From: Microbacterium pygmaeum
GTDB taxonomy: Bacteria; Actinomycetota; Actinomycetes; Actinomycetales; Microbacteriaceae
Reading direction: 5' to 3'
Assembly: GCF_900100885.1 (NCBI RefSeq)
Contig: NZ_LT629692.1
Coordinates: forward strand, 372,001 to 436,000
DNA length: 64,000 nt
Positions within the stretch are counted from its first letter, which is position 1. Each line of letters opens with the position of its first letter. The notes under the pieces are model-generated. The model was not told the DNA's origin, did not search any database, and worked only from the letters and a program-made list of their open reading frames with translations. Made by a program: the position numbers and the translations under genes. Shown one piece after another: positions 32,819-40,205 of this stretch.

Positions 32819-34558
32819 TCACCGCACGGCCTCGGCGAGCCGGCGCGCGAGGCGCACGAGGGCGATGTCGGTACCGGCGCGCGAAGTGAGGCAGACACCC
32901 ACCGGCGCGTGCGGCGCGAGCTGCGACGGCACCGTCAGCAGCGGCACGGAGAGCGACGGCAGCCCGGAGATCGCCGCCGGCGTGGTCATCCGCAGCGTCG
33001 CCATCCGCACCTCGTTCACCCGCTCGCCCGCCGAGGTGCGCATCGGGGCCGGACCGGGCACGGTCGGCATGAGGAGCACCGCGTCGACCGCGAGCGAGCG
33101 GATGCGGTCGGCCGGCGGGACGAGCGCGCGACGCGCTGCGGCCTCGTCTTCGGCGGTGACCTCCGACGCGATCCGGAAGCGCTCGGCCACCGCCGCGCCG
33201 AGTGCGCCGGGGTGCTGCTGGACCCACGCGCCGTTGTTGCGCCACGCCTCGGCGCCCTGCACCGTGCGGAACGGGACGAAGAACTCGTCCAGCGCGCCGA
33301 TCGAGACCGACTCGACCTCTGGCGCGCCGGAGGTCGCCGCGAGCGTTTCGAGGAAGGCGTCGAACGCGGCACGGGTGCCGGGCTCGGCCGCCGCCAGCAC
33401 CTCCGCGGGAACCACGAACCGCCACGGCAGGTCCTGATCCGATTCGCCCAGGACGCTCTCGGTCGATTCCGACCCGTCGTAGCTCAGGCACCAATCGACG
33501 ACGCGTTGCAGGGTGTCACCGTCGCGGGTGAGCCAGCCGATCGTGTCGAAGGACTGCGCGAGGGGCAGCAGGCCCTGCCGCGGCACCAGCCCGTGCGTGG
33601 TGCGCAGCCCCCAGAGCCCCTGGTAGGACGCGGGCACGCGCACCGATCCCGCCGTGTCCGTCGCCAGGCCGATCTCGGCCTGACCGGTCGCGACGGCCGA
33701 CGCCGGACCGCTCGACGAACCGCCGGGCAGGGCTCCCGGCACGGCGCCGTTGGGCGGGGTCCCGTAGTGCGCGTTGTCACCGGCGATGCTGTAGGCGAAC
33801 TCGTCGGTGCGGGCGATGCCGCGCAGCGACGCGCCGCCGCGCAGCAGGTCGGTCACAGCGGCGGCAGTGGTGGTCTCCGCGCGCCCGGCGTCCAGGAACG
33901 TCGGGTTCCCCGCACCGATGCGGTATCCCTTGATCGCGAAGAGATCCTTCACGGCCACGGTGAGTCCCGTCAGCGCCCCCTCCCACGCACCCTGCCAGAG
34001 CGGATCACCGACGGTGCGCCACACCGAGCGGTCCAGCGCCTGCGCGCGCGGCGTGACGTGGGCGGCCGTGATGAGCCAGTCGCCGTCGACGAGCCGCCAG
34101 ATCTGGGTCTGCAGCCCGGTCCCGCCGCCCGCGAACCGCGAGACCGAGACGAGCAGCGCGACGTCGTCCGCGAGCGGTCGGTATTCGACGCGCTCGATCG
34201 TGCGGGGCGGCACTCCCCCGCGAAGACCGCGGAAGGCGCTGATCGCGTCGTGCCCTACGAGGAGGCCTGCGCCGTCGCCGCGCATCGTCTCGTCGGAGCG
34301 CACGAAGAACGCGTCCAGCGCATCGAGGTCGTTCTCCATGATCGCCCGCTCGTACGCGTCGAACGCCGCGCGCAGGTCGGTGGGGATGCCGGCGGACGCG
34401 TCGCCGGCGGCCGACGGCCATGAGGCGTCGGGCCCAGGCATCCGTCCCCCACGCTCCGCCGTCACCGGATCAGGTGATCCCGCCGGGACAGGACGATCCG
34501 GCGCGGATTCTCCTGCGCCGGCCGAATCACCTGCACTCGTCGCGCCCGCATCAGCCAC
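32819..34558 (-). CDS. NTF2-like (AtzH/HpxZ) plus amidase (AtzE/HpxY) fusion
   Basis: A 579-residue fusion. After a disordered Ala/Pro/Gly N-terminus, residues about 60-180 are a DUF3225/AtzH-like NTF2 fold (AAFDAYERAIMENDLDALDAFFVRSDETMRGDG ... VTPRAQALDRSVWRTVGDPLWQG). The rest is an amidase-signature enzyme: catalytic Lys in LTVAVKDLFAIKGYRIGAGNP, PGGSSSGPASAV and the nucleophile Ser in DTAGSVRVPAS. In Klebsiella HpxZ (DUF3225) and HpxY (amidase) are separate proteins of the allantoin/oxamate region; here they are one polypeptide between formamidase and PucG. It probably hydrolyses a ureide such as oxalurate; that is inference. GTG 34558 follows GGAGG, but ATG 34441 is an alternative. Confidence 0.85.
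   Translation of the reverse strand: MADAGATSAGDSAGAGESAPDRPVPAGSPDPVTAERGGRMPGPDASWPSAAGDASAGIPTDLRAAFDAYERAIMENDLDALDAFFVRSDETMRGDGAGLLVGHDAISAFRGLRGGVPPRTIERVEYRPLADDVALLVSVSRFAGGGTGLQTQIWRLVDGDWLITAAHVTPRAQALDRSVWRTVGDPLWQGAWEGALTGLTVAVKDLFAIKGYRIGAGNPTFLDAGRAETTTAAAVTDLLRGGASLRGIARTDEFAYSIAGDNAHYGTPPNGAVPGALPGGSSSGPASAVATGQAEIGLATDTAGSVRVPASYQGLWGLRTTHGLVPRQGLLPLAQSFDTIGWLTRDGDTLQRVVDWCLSYDGSESTESVLGESDQDLPWRFVVPAEVLAAAEPGTRAAFDAFLETLAATSGAPEVESVSIGALDEFFVPFRTVQGAEAWRNNGAWVQQHPGALGAAVAERFRIASEVTAEDEAAARRALVPPADRIRSLAVDAVLLMPTVPGPAPMRTSAGERVNEVRMATLRMTTPAAISGLPSLSVPLLTVPSQLAPHAPVGVCLTSRAGTDIALVRLARRLAEAVR
34467..34533. repeat. Palindromic repeat C1, inside a coding region
   Basis: GGATCAGGTGATCC at one end and GAATCACCTG at the other, with the core GGACAGGACGAT. 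It matches repeat C2 at 54282-54350. It lies within the first 30 or so codons of the fusion amidase gene, where the protein is low-complexity. Confidence 0.65.
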
Positions 34559-35699
34559 GGTCGACCTCCGCGAAGTCGGACTCGCGGATGCGGGCGTGCA
34601 CACCGCAGACGATGTCGACGACCTGCGAGATGTCGAAGTCCGTCGCGGCGCTCAGGTAGGCGTAGGCCAGGTGCTCGTCGAGCCCCCAGCGCGCCTGGAT
34701 CAGCGCCAGCGCAGCCCGCACGCATTTGCGCATCGCCTCGTCGAGGTCCGGATCGAGCCCCGTCGGAACGAGGTACCGGTCCGTGCGCACGAGCGGCCCG
34801 AGCACCTCGCCGAACTCGGCGAGCGCCTCGGCGCGGGGCACCACATCGAAGCGGAGGGTCGCGCGCAGCGACGCCTCCAGGGCCGTCAGTGCGACCTCGC
34901 CGTCGCCCTGCGCGAAGTGCGGATCGCCCACGTACGCCAGGGCGCCCTCGACCTGCACCGGCAGGTACAGGACGGTCCCCTCGACGAGCAGGTTGATGTC
35001 GATGTTGCCGCCGTGCGCGCCCGGCGGCACCGAGTGCGGGCGCTCGGAACCGGCCACCGCGACTCCCATGGTGCCCAGGAACGGCGCGAGCGGGAATGCG
35101 ACGACTCCCTCGCCGCCTTCGACCACCGGCAGCACGCCGACCGGGCCCGGCTCGCGAACCTGCACCGGCGTGAACACGCTGACGTTCCCTGACCCGCGCG
35201 GCAGCTCGCCGACGAGCGCCCCCTTGCCGTGACGGTTCGAGATGACCCCGTACGGCACGCGCGGGGCGAGCACGACGACGGTGATGCGCAGCAGGTCGCC
35301 CGGCTGCGCGCCCTCGACGAAGATCGGGCCGGTCACCACGTGCGGTCCGTCGGCGGCGGGGTCGCGCGAGAGGGTGGCCGCGATCTCGATGGCGTCATGG
35401 AGGACGGATGCCGCGTCCACGCCGTGCCCCGTGAAGAAGGCGAGCGGGTCCTTGCCCTGGTCCTCGAGGACCCCCTCGTGACTCACCGTGTCGATCGTGA
35501 CCGTCTGCCCCGGCGAGATCGTCAGGACTGCGGCATCCGCTGCACAGGGCAGGCGTCCCCACAGCACCGTCTCGGGTGTGGCGGGCAGGTAATGATCGCC
35601 CGGGAGCGGACCGGTGCCCGGTTGCAGGATCTCGATCGCGGTCGGCATCCCCTCATTGAACTGCATCCGCGTTTCGCCCGCGTGACGGATCCGGCTCAC
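34551..35699 (-). CDS. Acetamidase/formamidase family protein
   Basis: A 382-residue FmdA/AmdA-family amidase: ATPETVLWGRLPCAADAAVLTISPGQTVTIDTVSHEG, GPIFVEGAQPGDLLRI, and PPGAHGGNIDINLLVEGTVLYLPVQVEGALAYVGDPHFAQGDGEV, the diagnostic metal-site region. Known members hydrolyse formamide or acetamide. In this operon the substrate may be an amide released from purine or oxalurate breakdown, for example oxamate; inference only. The start is GTG 35699, with ATG 35666 an alternative. It overlaps the fusion amidase by eight bases. Confidence 0.85.
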   Translation of the reverse strand: MSRIRHAGETRMQFNEGMPTAIEILQPGTGPLPGDHYLPATPETVLWGRLPCAADAAVLTISPGQTVTIDTVSHEGVLEDQGKDPLAFFTGHGVDAASVLHDAIEIAATLSRDPAADGPHVVTGPIFVEGAQPGDLLRITVVVLAPRVPYGVISNRHGKGALVGELPRGSGNVSVFTPVQVREPGPVGVLPVVEGGEGVVAFPLAPFLGTMGVAVAGSERPHSVPPGAHGGNIDINLLVEGTVLYLPVQVEGALAYVGDPHFAQGDGEVALTALEASLRATLRFDVVPRAEALAEFGEVLGPLVRTDRYLVPTGLDPDLDEAMRKCVRAALALIQARWGLDEHLAYAYLSAATDFDISQVVDIVCGVHARIRESDFAEVDRG

Positions 35700-35732
35700 C
35701 CGCTGCGCTGAGACACCGTCGACCGGCCGCGC

Positions 35733-37106
35733 TCACCTGGCCGACAGCAGCCGACCGCGCGGAGCATCCCGGAATCGCGGCGCCTCACCCGGACCGCCCT
35801 CGGTGGCGTTGAAGATCGACCTGCCGTGCAGCCAGGTCCGGCGCACCTTGCCGGTCAGCACCCGCGAGTCGTAGGCCGTGATCGGGTTCCTGTGCAGGAG
35901 GGCACGCGCGTCGACGGGCAGCGGATCCTCGAGCCCGAAGACGGTCAGGTGCGCCGGCGCTCCCGGCTCGATCACCCCCGCCCCCATGATGCCGGCAACC
36001 TCCGCCGGGCCGGTCGTGAACAGCGGGAGGATGCGCTCCAGCGCGATCCCGCGACTGCGCGCCTCGGTCCACACCGCCGAGAGTCCGATCTGCAGGCCCG
36101 CGATGCCGCCCCAGGCCAGACCGAAGTCACCGTCTCCGGAGCGCTTCAGATCGACGGTGCTGGGCGAGTGATCGCTGACGATCGCGTCGATCGTGCCGTC
36201 GGTGATGCCCTCCCAGAGCAGATCGCGGTTGGCCGAGTCGCGGATCGGCGGGCAGCACTTGAATTCGCCGGCACCGTCGGGGATGTCCTCGGCGATGATC
36301 GTCAGGTAGTGCGGGCACGTCTCGACCGTCAGCGCGATGCCCGCGGCCTTCGCGGCCCGGATCGCCGGCAGCGAGTGCGCGTCGCTGAGGTGCAGGATGT
36401 GTGCGCGCGCGCCGGTCCGCCGCGCGGCGTCGATGACGGCGTCGATGGCGGATGCCTCGCTCTCCGGCGGCCGGGAGGCCAGGAAGGCGTCGTAGCTGCG
36501 ACCCAGCGTGGTGTGCTCGTGCAGCAGCGCAGGGTCTTCGGCGTGCACGATGATCCGCGATCCGAGCGCGGCGATCTCCTCCATCGCGGCGCCGAGCTGC
36601 GCGCGATCCAGGTGCGGGAACTCCTCGACTCCGGAGGGCGAGAGGAAGCACTTGAAGCCGTAGACGCCGGCCTCGTGCAGCGGGGCCAGCGACCCGAGGT
36701 TGTCGGGGACGGCACCGCCCCAGAACCCGACGTCGATGAACGCGGAGGGGGATGCCGCGGCCCGCTTGATCTCGAGCGCCCGCGCCGTCGTGGTGGGCGG
36801 GAGGGAGTTCAGCGGCATGTCGACGATCGTCGTGACCCCGCCGGCCGCGGCGGCGAGGGTCGCCGAGCGGAAGCCCTCCCACTCCGTACGGCCCGGCTCG
36901 TTGACGTGCACGTGCGAGTCGACGAGGCCGGGAAGCAGCACGGCATCGTCGGGCACGAGCGTCTGACGTGATCTGGCGACCTTGTCGCGCACGTCGATGA
37001 CATCGACGATCCGCGTGTCCTCGATCACCACGGCCGCGGGCCGGAACGCCCCATCCACCCAGGCGCGCGATGCGCGGATGACCCTCGGTCCGTCGTTCGA
37101 TGCCAC
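35733..37106 (-). CDS. allB: Allantoinase
   Basis: A 457-residue cyclic amidohydrolase that opens allantoin to allantoate. HVHVNEPGR (His65, His67), the carboxylated Lys152 in YGFKCFLSP, HAED, HLSDAHS and DHSPST supply the binuclear metal site. The EPGR and FKCF motifs fit allantoinase over dihydroorotase or hydantoinase. I use GTG 37106, which has AGAGGAG six bases before it; an ATG at 37130 lacks a ribosome binding site. It heads the minus-strand allB-formamidase-fusion-pucG-allC operon and is divergent from the uricase operon. Confidence 0.92.
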   Translation of the reverse strand: MASNDGPRVIRASRAWVDGAFRPAAVVIEDTRIVDVIDVRDKVARSRQTLVPDDAVLLPGLVDSHVHVNEPGRTEWEGFRSATLAAAAGGVTTIVDMPLNSLPPTTTARALEIKRAAASPSAFIDVGFWGGAVPDNLGSLAPLHEAGVYGFKCFLSPSGVEEFPHLDRAQLGAAMEEIAALGSRIIVHAEDPALLHEHTTLGRSYDAFLASRPPESEASAIDAVIDAARRTGARAHILHLSDAHSLPAIRAAKAAGIALTVETCPHYLTIIAEDIPDGAGEFKCCPPIRDSANRDLLWEGITDGTIDAIVSDHSPSTVDLKRSGDGDFGLAWGGIAGLQIGLSAVWTEARSRGIALERILPLFTTGPAEVAGIMGAGVIEPGAPAHLTVFGLEDPLPVDARALLHRNPITAYDSRVLTGKVRRTWLHGRSIFNATEGGPGEAPRFRDAPRGRLLSAR

Positions 37107-37260
37107 GGCGTTCTCCTCTGTTGCCTCCATCTACATTCACCCATGCACGTCTCCGGCGCAGGCCCGGTCGGTTTCGAACGGGTTACGGATCCCGCCACGC
37201 CGTCGCATCCACCCTCTCCGGGGTTCGGCCTCCCCGGGTTCGGGGCGCGATTCCGCGGTT

Positions 37261-37300
37261 GGGGCGTACGAATCGCGCCCCGGGAGCAGGAGTACGCCCC
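37261..37300. promoter_or_regulatory. Long inverted repeat in the allB/uraD divergent promoter
   Basis: GGGGCGTAC and GTACGCCCC, perfect 9-base arms, 22 bases apart, centred in the 264-base gap between allB and uraD. A candidate binding site for a shared regulator of both ureide operons. No other feature is seen in this gap apart from the uraD promoter. Confidence 0.5.
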
Positions 37301-37358
37301 GATCCCCGGAGAAGCGGGACGGGAAGGTCGACGTAACCGTCGTGAAACGCACGCGCGC

Positions 37359-37364
37359 TACCGT
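37359..37364 (+). promoter_or_regulatory. -10 box TACCGT, leaderless uraD start
   Basis: TACCGT, six bases, then ATG 37371. CGTGAAA precedes it by 11 bases, as at the importer promoter (29980-29985, minus strand). Confidence 0.6.
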
Positions 37365-37370
37365 GTGCGG

Positions 37371-37886
37371 ATGGAGCTGGACGAGTTCAACAGGCTGGAT
37401 GCCGCGGATGCCGCCTCCGTCGTGTCGGTCTGGGCTGCGATCCCCGCGTGGGTCGATGCAGTCGTCGCCGGGCGCCCGTACGCGTCGGTCGACGACCTGG
37501 CCGAGGATGCCGAGGCACTGGCGCGCGCCTGGAGCACCGACGACCTCGACGCCGCGCTGGCGCACCACCCGCGGATCGGGCAGCGCGCTGCGGGCGAGGG
37601 CGCGGAGGCCGCGGCATCACGCACGGAGCAGTCCGCCATGTCCTCGGCGACGGATGCCGTCACCACGGCGATCGCTGACGGGAACGTCGCGTACGAGAAG
37701 CGCTTCGGGCGTGTCTTCCTGATCAGAGCCGCCGGCCGCTCGCCGGAGGAGATCCTCGCCGACCTCGAGCGCCGGCTCGGGAACACCCCAGCCGTCGAGG
37801 CCTCCGAGGCCACCGTGCAACTCGCCCAGATCGCACTGCTGCGGCTGCGGTCGACCGTCACCGTGAGCGAAGGAGCCCGCGCATGA
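37371..37886 (+). CDS. uraD: OHCU decarboxylase
   Basis: A 171-residue 2-oxo-4-hydroxy-4-carboxy-5-ureidoimidazoline decarboxylase, the third step from urate to S-allantoin. HHPRIG (His65/66, the catalytic His motif), SRTEQSAM and NVAYEKRFGRVFLIRAAGRSPEEIL are the family signature. The start is ATG 37371 (MELDEFNRLDA). Its stop overlaps the next gene as ATGA. Confidence 0.95.
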   Translation: MELDEFNRLDAADAASVVSVWAAIPAWVDAVVAGRPYASVDDLAEDAEALARAWSTDDLDAALAHHPRIGQRAAGEGAEAAASRTEQSAMSSATDAVTTAIADGNVAYEKRFGRVFLIRAAGRSPEEILADLERRLGNTPAVEASEATVQLAQIALLRLRSTVTVSEGARA

Positions 37887-38218
37887 CCCACCTCACCACC
37901 CATATCCTGGACGCGTCGACGGGCACCCCCGCGCAGAACATCGTCGTCTCCCTCGCACGCCACCTCCCCGGAGGCGGGACGGAGGGCATCGCGCAGGGCT
38001 TCACGGACGCCGACGGCCGGCTCGGGCTCGGACCGGACGAACTGGAACCCGGCGTGTATGCCCTCACCTTCGGCACCGGCGCGTACTTCGCCGACCGCGG
38101 CGTTCCCACCTTCTACCCGCTCGTCACCGTCACCTTCACCGTCGAAGACGCGGCCCGGCACCTGCACGTGCCCCTGCTGCTCAGCCCGTTCGCGTATTCG
38201 ACCTACAGAGGGAGCTAG
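37883..38218 (+). CDS. 5-Hydroxyisourate hydrolase
   Basis: A 111-residue transthyretin-like protein (HIUase, PucM/UraH) that opens 5-hydroxyisourate, the uricase product. THILDASTGTPA carries His7, and the C-terminal tetrapeptide YRGS is the HIUase signature that separates it from transthyretin. It is coupled to uraD by four bases and followed by uricase two bases after its stop. Confidence 0.96.
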   Translation: MTHLTTHILDASTGTPAQNIVVSLARHLPGGGTEGIAQGFTDADGRLGLGPDELEPGVYALTFGTGAYFADRGVPTFYPLVTVTFTVEDAARHLHVPLLLSPFAYSTYRGS

Positions 38219-38220
38219 TC

Positions 38221-39138
38221 ATGAGCGACGTTTCCGTCAGCCTCGGCGCCAACAAGTACGGCAAGGCAGAGAACCGCGTCGTGCGCGTGATCCGCGACAC
38301 CGCCCGCCACGAGATCATCGATCTCAACGTGACGTCGCAGCTGCGGGGCAGGGCGCTGATCGATTCGTACCTGACGGGCGACAACGCGCTGGTCGTGGCG
38401 ACGGACACCCAGAAGAACACGATCTTCGCGTTCGCCAAAGAGCACGGCATCACCTCCCCCGAGGAGTTCCTGCTGCTCCTGGCGACGCACTTCGTCGGCG
38501 GGTTCGACTGGATCGAAGGCGGCCTGTGGCAGGCGGAGCAGTACGCGTGGGAGCGCATCCTCGCCGACGGCGCACCGCACGACCACTCGTTCGTGCGCAG
38601 CGGCCCGGGGACCCGCCTGGCAGCCGTGCAGGTCGTGAACGGCGCCACGCACGTGACCGGCGGCGTTCGTGACCTCGTCGTGCTCAAGACGACGGGGAGC
38701 GAGTTCTCCGGCTTCCCGCGCGACGGCTACACGACGCTCGTCGAGACCGACGACCGCGTGATGGCGACGTCGGTGACCGGGCGCTGGCGTTTCGCGCCGG
38801 AGGCGGTCGAAGCCGGCATCGACTTCAACGGCCTGTACGAAGAGGTCACTGCCGTGCTGCTGTCGACCTTCGCGACGGTGCACTCCCTGGCACTCCAGCA
38901 GACCCTCTTCGAGATGGGCAGGGCCGCCATCCAGGCGCGGCCCGAGATCGCCGAGGTCCGCTTCGCGATGCCGAACAAGCACCACTTCGTCTACGACCTG
39001 TCGCCGTTCGGGCTCGACAACCCTGGCGAGGTGTTCTACGCCGCCGACCGGCCCTACGGTCTCATCGAGGGGACGATCACCCGCGACGGTGCGCCGGCCG
39101 CTCCGGATGCCTGGCTGGACCTCCCGGCGTTCGTCTAG
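38221..39138 (+). CDS. Urate oxidase (uricase)
   Basis: A 305-residue cofactor-free uricase that oxidises urate to 5-hydroxyisourate with O2 and releases H2O2. LGANKYGKAENRV contains the catalytic Lys12, VVATDTQKNTIF the Thr partner, and MPNKHHFVYDLSPFGLDNPGEVF the C-terminal family motif. The two-copy T-fold arrangement is complete in length. The TAG stop (39136-39138) is part of the CTAGC duplicated by the downstream IS element, so the gene is intact. Confidence 0.96.
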   Translation: MSDVSVSLGANKYGKAENRVVRVIRDTARHEIIDLNVTSQLRGRALIDSYLTGDNALVVATDTQKNTIFAFAKEHGITSPEEFLLLLATHFVGGFDWIEGGLWQAEQYAWERILADGAPHDHSFVRSGPGTRLAAVQVVNGATHVTGGVRDLVVLKTTGSEFSGFPRDGYTTLVETDDRVMATSVTGRWRFAPEAVEAGIDFNGLYEEVTAVLLSTFATVHSLALQQTLFEMGRAAIQARPEIAEVRFAMPNKHHFVYDLSPFGLDNPGEVFYAADRPYGLIEGTITRDGAPAAPDAWLDLPAFV

Positions 39139-39139
39139 C
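39135..39139. other. Left target-site duplication CTAGC
   Basis: CTAGC directly before the left inverted repeat. The matching copy is at 40201-40205. Confidence 0.65.
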
Positions 39140-40106
39140 TGTACTGGCCTCGACCGTTGTTGATTCGGTCGATGGGCGTTTTGCCTCCGATGCCGAGGTG
39201 GGCTCTGTCTAGGTTGTAGTGGTCGAGCCAGGCTGGCAAGGCCGCAGCGCGGTCGGCGTTTGAGTTCCAGGGTTGGGAGTATGCCCATTCGGTTGCGAGG
39301 GTGCGGTTCAGTCGCTCGACTTTGCCGTTTGTCCAGGGGCAGTGCGGGCGGATGAACTTCTGTTTGATGCCGTGAGCGGTGAACACGTCTCTGAAGGCGA
39401 CCGATTTCCGGTACGCGAACGCGTTGTCGGTGATGACTCGTTCGACGGTGACGCCGAGCGAGGCGTAGAACGCGATCGCTCGTTCCAGGAAGCCCGCGCA
39501 CGTCGTCCCGCGTTCGTCTGCGTGGATCTCGAGGTACGCGAGACGGGAGTGGTCATCGATCGCGGCGTGCACGTAGTCGTAGCCGATCCCGCGGCCGCGG
39601 ACCTTCTCGCTGCGGCCGTGGGCACGCCATCCACCGCCGTCCGGGATTCGGCCGAGCTTCTTCACATCAACATGGATCAGCGAGCCCGGATGAGCATGTT
39701 CGTACCGGTTCGCGGACCGTCGTGAGGCTTTGATCACCGTGCCGGTGACCGGGTCAAGGTCCCGCAGCAGCGGAACCTGATGGCGGCGCAGCACCCGCCC
39801 GACCACGGACGCGTGCATCCCGAGCCGCGCACCGATGAAGACCGGGCCGCGGCGGGTCAGTTCCCGCATGATCCGCACCCGCGTCTCCTGACACGACCCC
39901 GTCCGCCGCGGATGAGCGTGGGCGACGCTGGAGCGATCCTGCAACCCGGCCACGCCGGCGTCCCGGAAACGCCGCCACCACCGCCACGCGGCCGTACGGG
40001 AGACGCCCATCTCCGCGGCGACATGCGCGACCGGCCGCCCCGACTGGATCCGCTGGACCATGATCAACCTGCCGGCCGGAGTCAGCCGGGCATTAGCGTG
40101 AGACAA
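39135..40106 (-). CDS. IS481-family transposase
   Basis: A 323-residue DDE transposase. An N-terminal helix-turn-helix (SHANARLTPAGRLIMVQRIQSGRPVAHVAAEMGVSRTAAWRWWRRFRDAG) is followed by the integrase core: HVDVKKLG (first Asp), VITDN (second Asp) and TNGKVERLNRTL (Glu). It starts at TTG 40106 after GGAGG. Its TAG stop (39137-39135) lies outside the inverted repeat, in the duplicated target, so the element borrows its stop codon from the insertion site. All catalytic residues are present, so it may be active. Confidence 0.92.
   Translation of the reverse strand: MSHANARLTPAGRLIMVQRIQSGRPVAHVAAEMGVSRTAAWRWWRRFRDAGVAGLQDRSSVAHAHPRRTGSCQETRVRIMRELTRRGPVFIGARLGMHASVVGRVLRRHQVPLLRDLDPVTGTVIKASRRSANRYEHAHPGSLIHVDVKKLGRIPDGGGWRAHGRSEKVRGRGIGYDYVHAAIDDHSRLAYLEIHADERGTTCAGFLERAIAFYASLGVTVERVITDNAFAYRKSVAFRDVFTAHGIKQKFIRPHCPWTNGKVERLNRTLATEWAYSQPWNSNADRAAALPAWLDHYNLDRAHLGIGGKTPIDRINNGRGQYS
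39140..39163 (+). repeat. IS left inverted repeat
   Basis: Begins TGTACTGGCC and ends CGTTGTTGA. It matches the right repeat at 19 of 24 positions. Confidence 0.85.
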
Positions 40107-40170
40107 GAGAGACCTCCGTGCGTTCGAGCTGAAGAACTAGACAGCTCCAACTCGACCCCGGAGGTCTCTC
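40107..40170 (-). promoter_or_regulatory. Hairpin masking the transposase ribosome binding site
   Basis: On the minus strand GAGAGACCTCC (40170-40160) is perfectly complementary to GGAGGTCTCTC (40117-40107), which contains the Shine-Dalgarno sequence right before TTG 40106. Transcripts entering from outside would hide the site. Confidence 0.65.
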
Positions 40171-40175
40171 CTACG

Positions 40176-40199
40176 TCAACAACGATCCGGGTCAGTACA
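40176..40199 (-). repeat. IS right inverted repeat
   Basis: On the minus strand it begins TGTACTGACC and ends CGTTGTTGA. Confidence 0.85.
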
Positions 40200-40200
40200 C

Positions 40201-40205
40201 CTAGC
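40201..40205. other. Right target-site duplication CTAGC
   Basis: CTAGC one base after the right inverted repeat; it includes the stop codon of the permease gene. Confidence 0.65.

Larger units (their letters stand above)
39140..40199. mobile_element. IS481-type insertion sequence, about 1,060 bp
   Basis: Bounded by 24-base imperfect inverted repeats beginning TGTACTG and flanked by CTAGC on both sides, with one extra C at 40200 on the right. It holds a single transposase gene. It sits between uricase and the NCS2 permease, which were convergent neighbours sharing CTAG at their stop codons before insertion. Confidence 0.9.

Noticed and set aside
31618..34423. Long plus-strand frames opposite pucG and the fusion amidase
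   Set aside because: Antisense shadows; the minus-strand frames carry the complete enzyme motifs.
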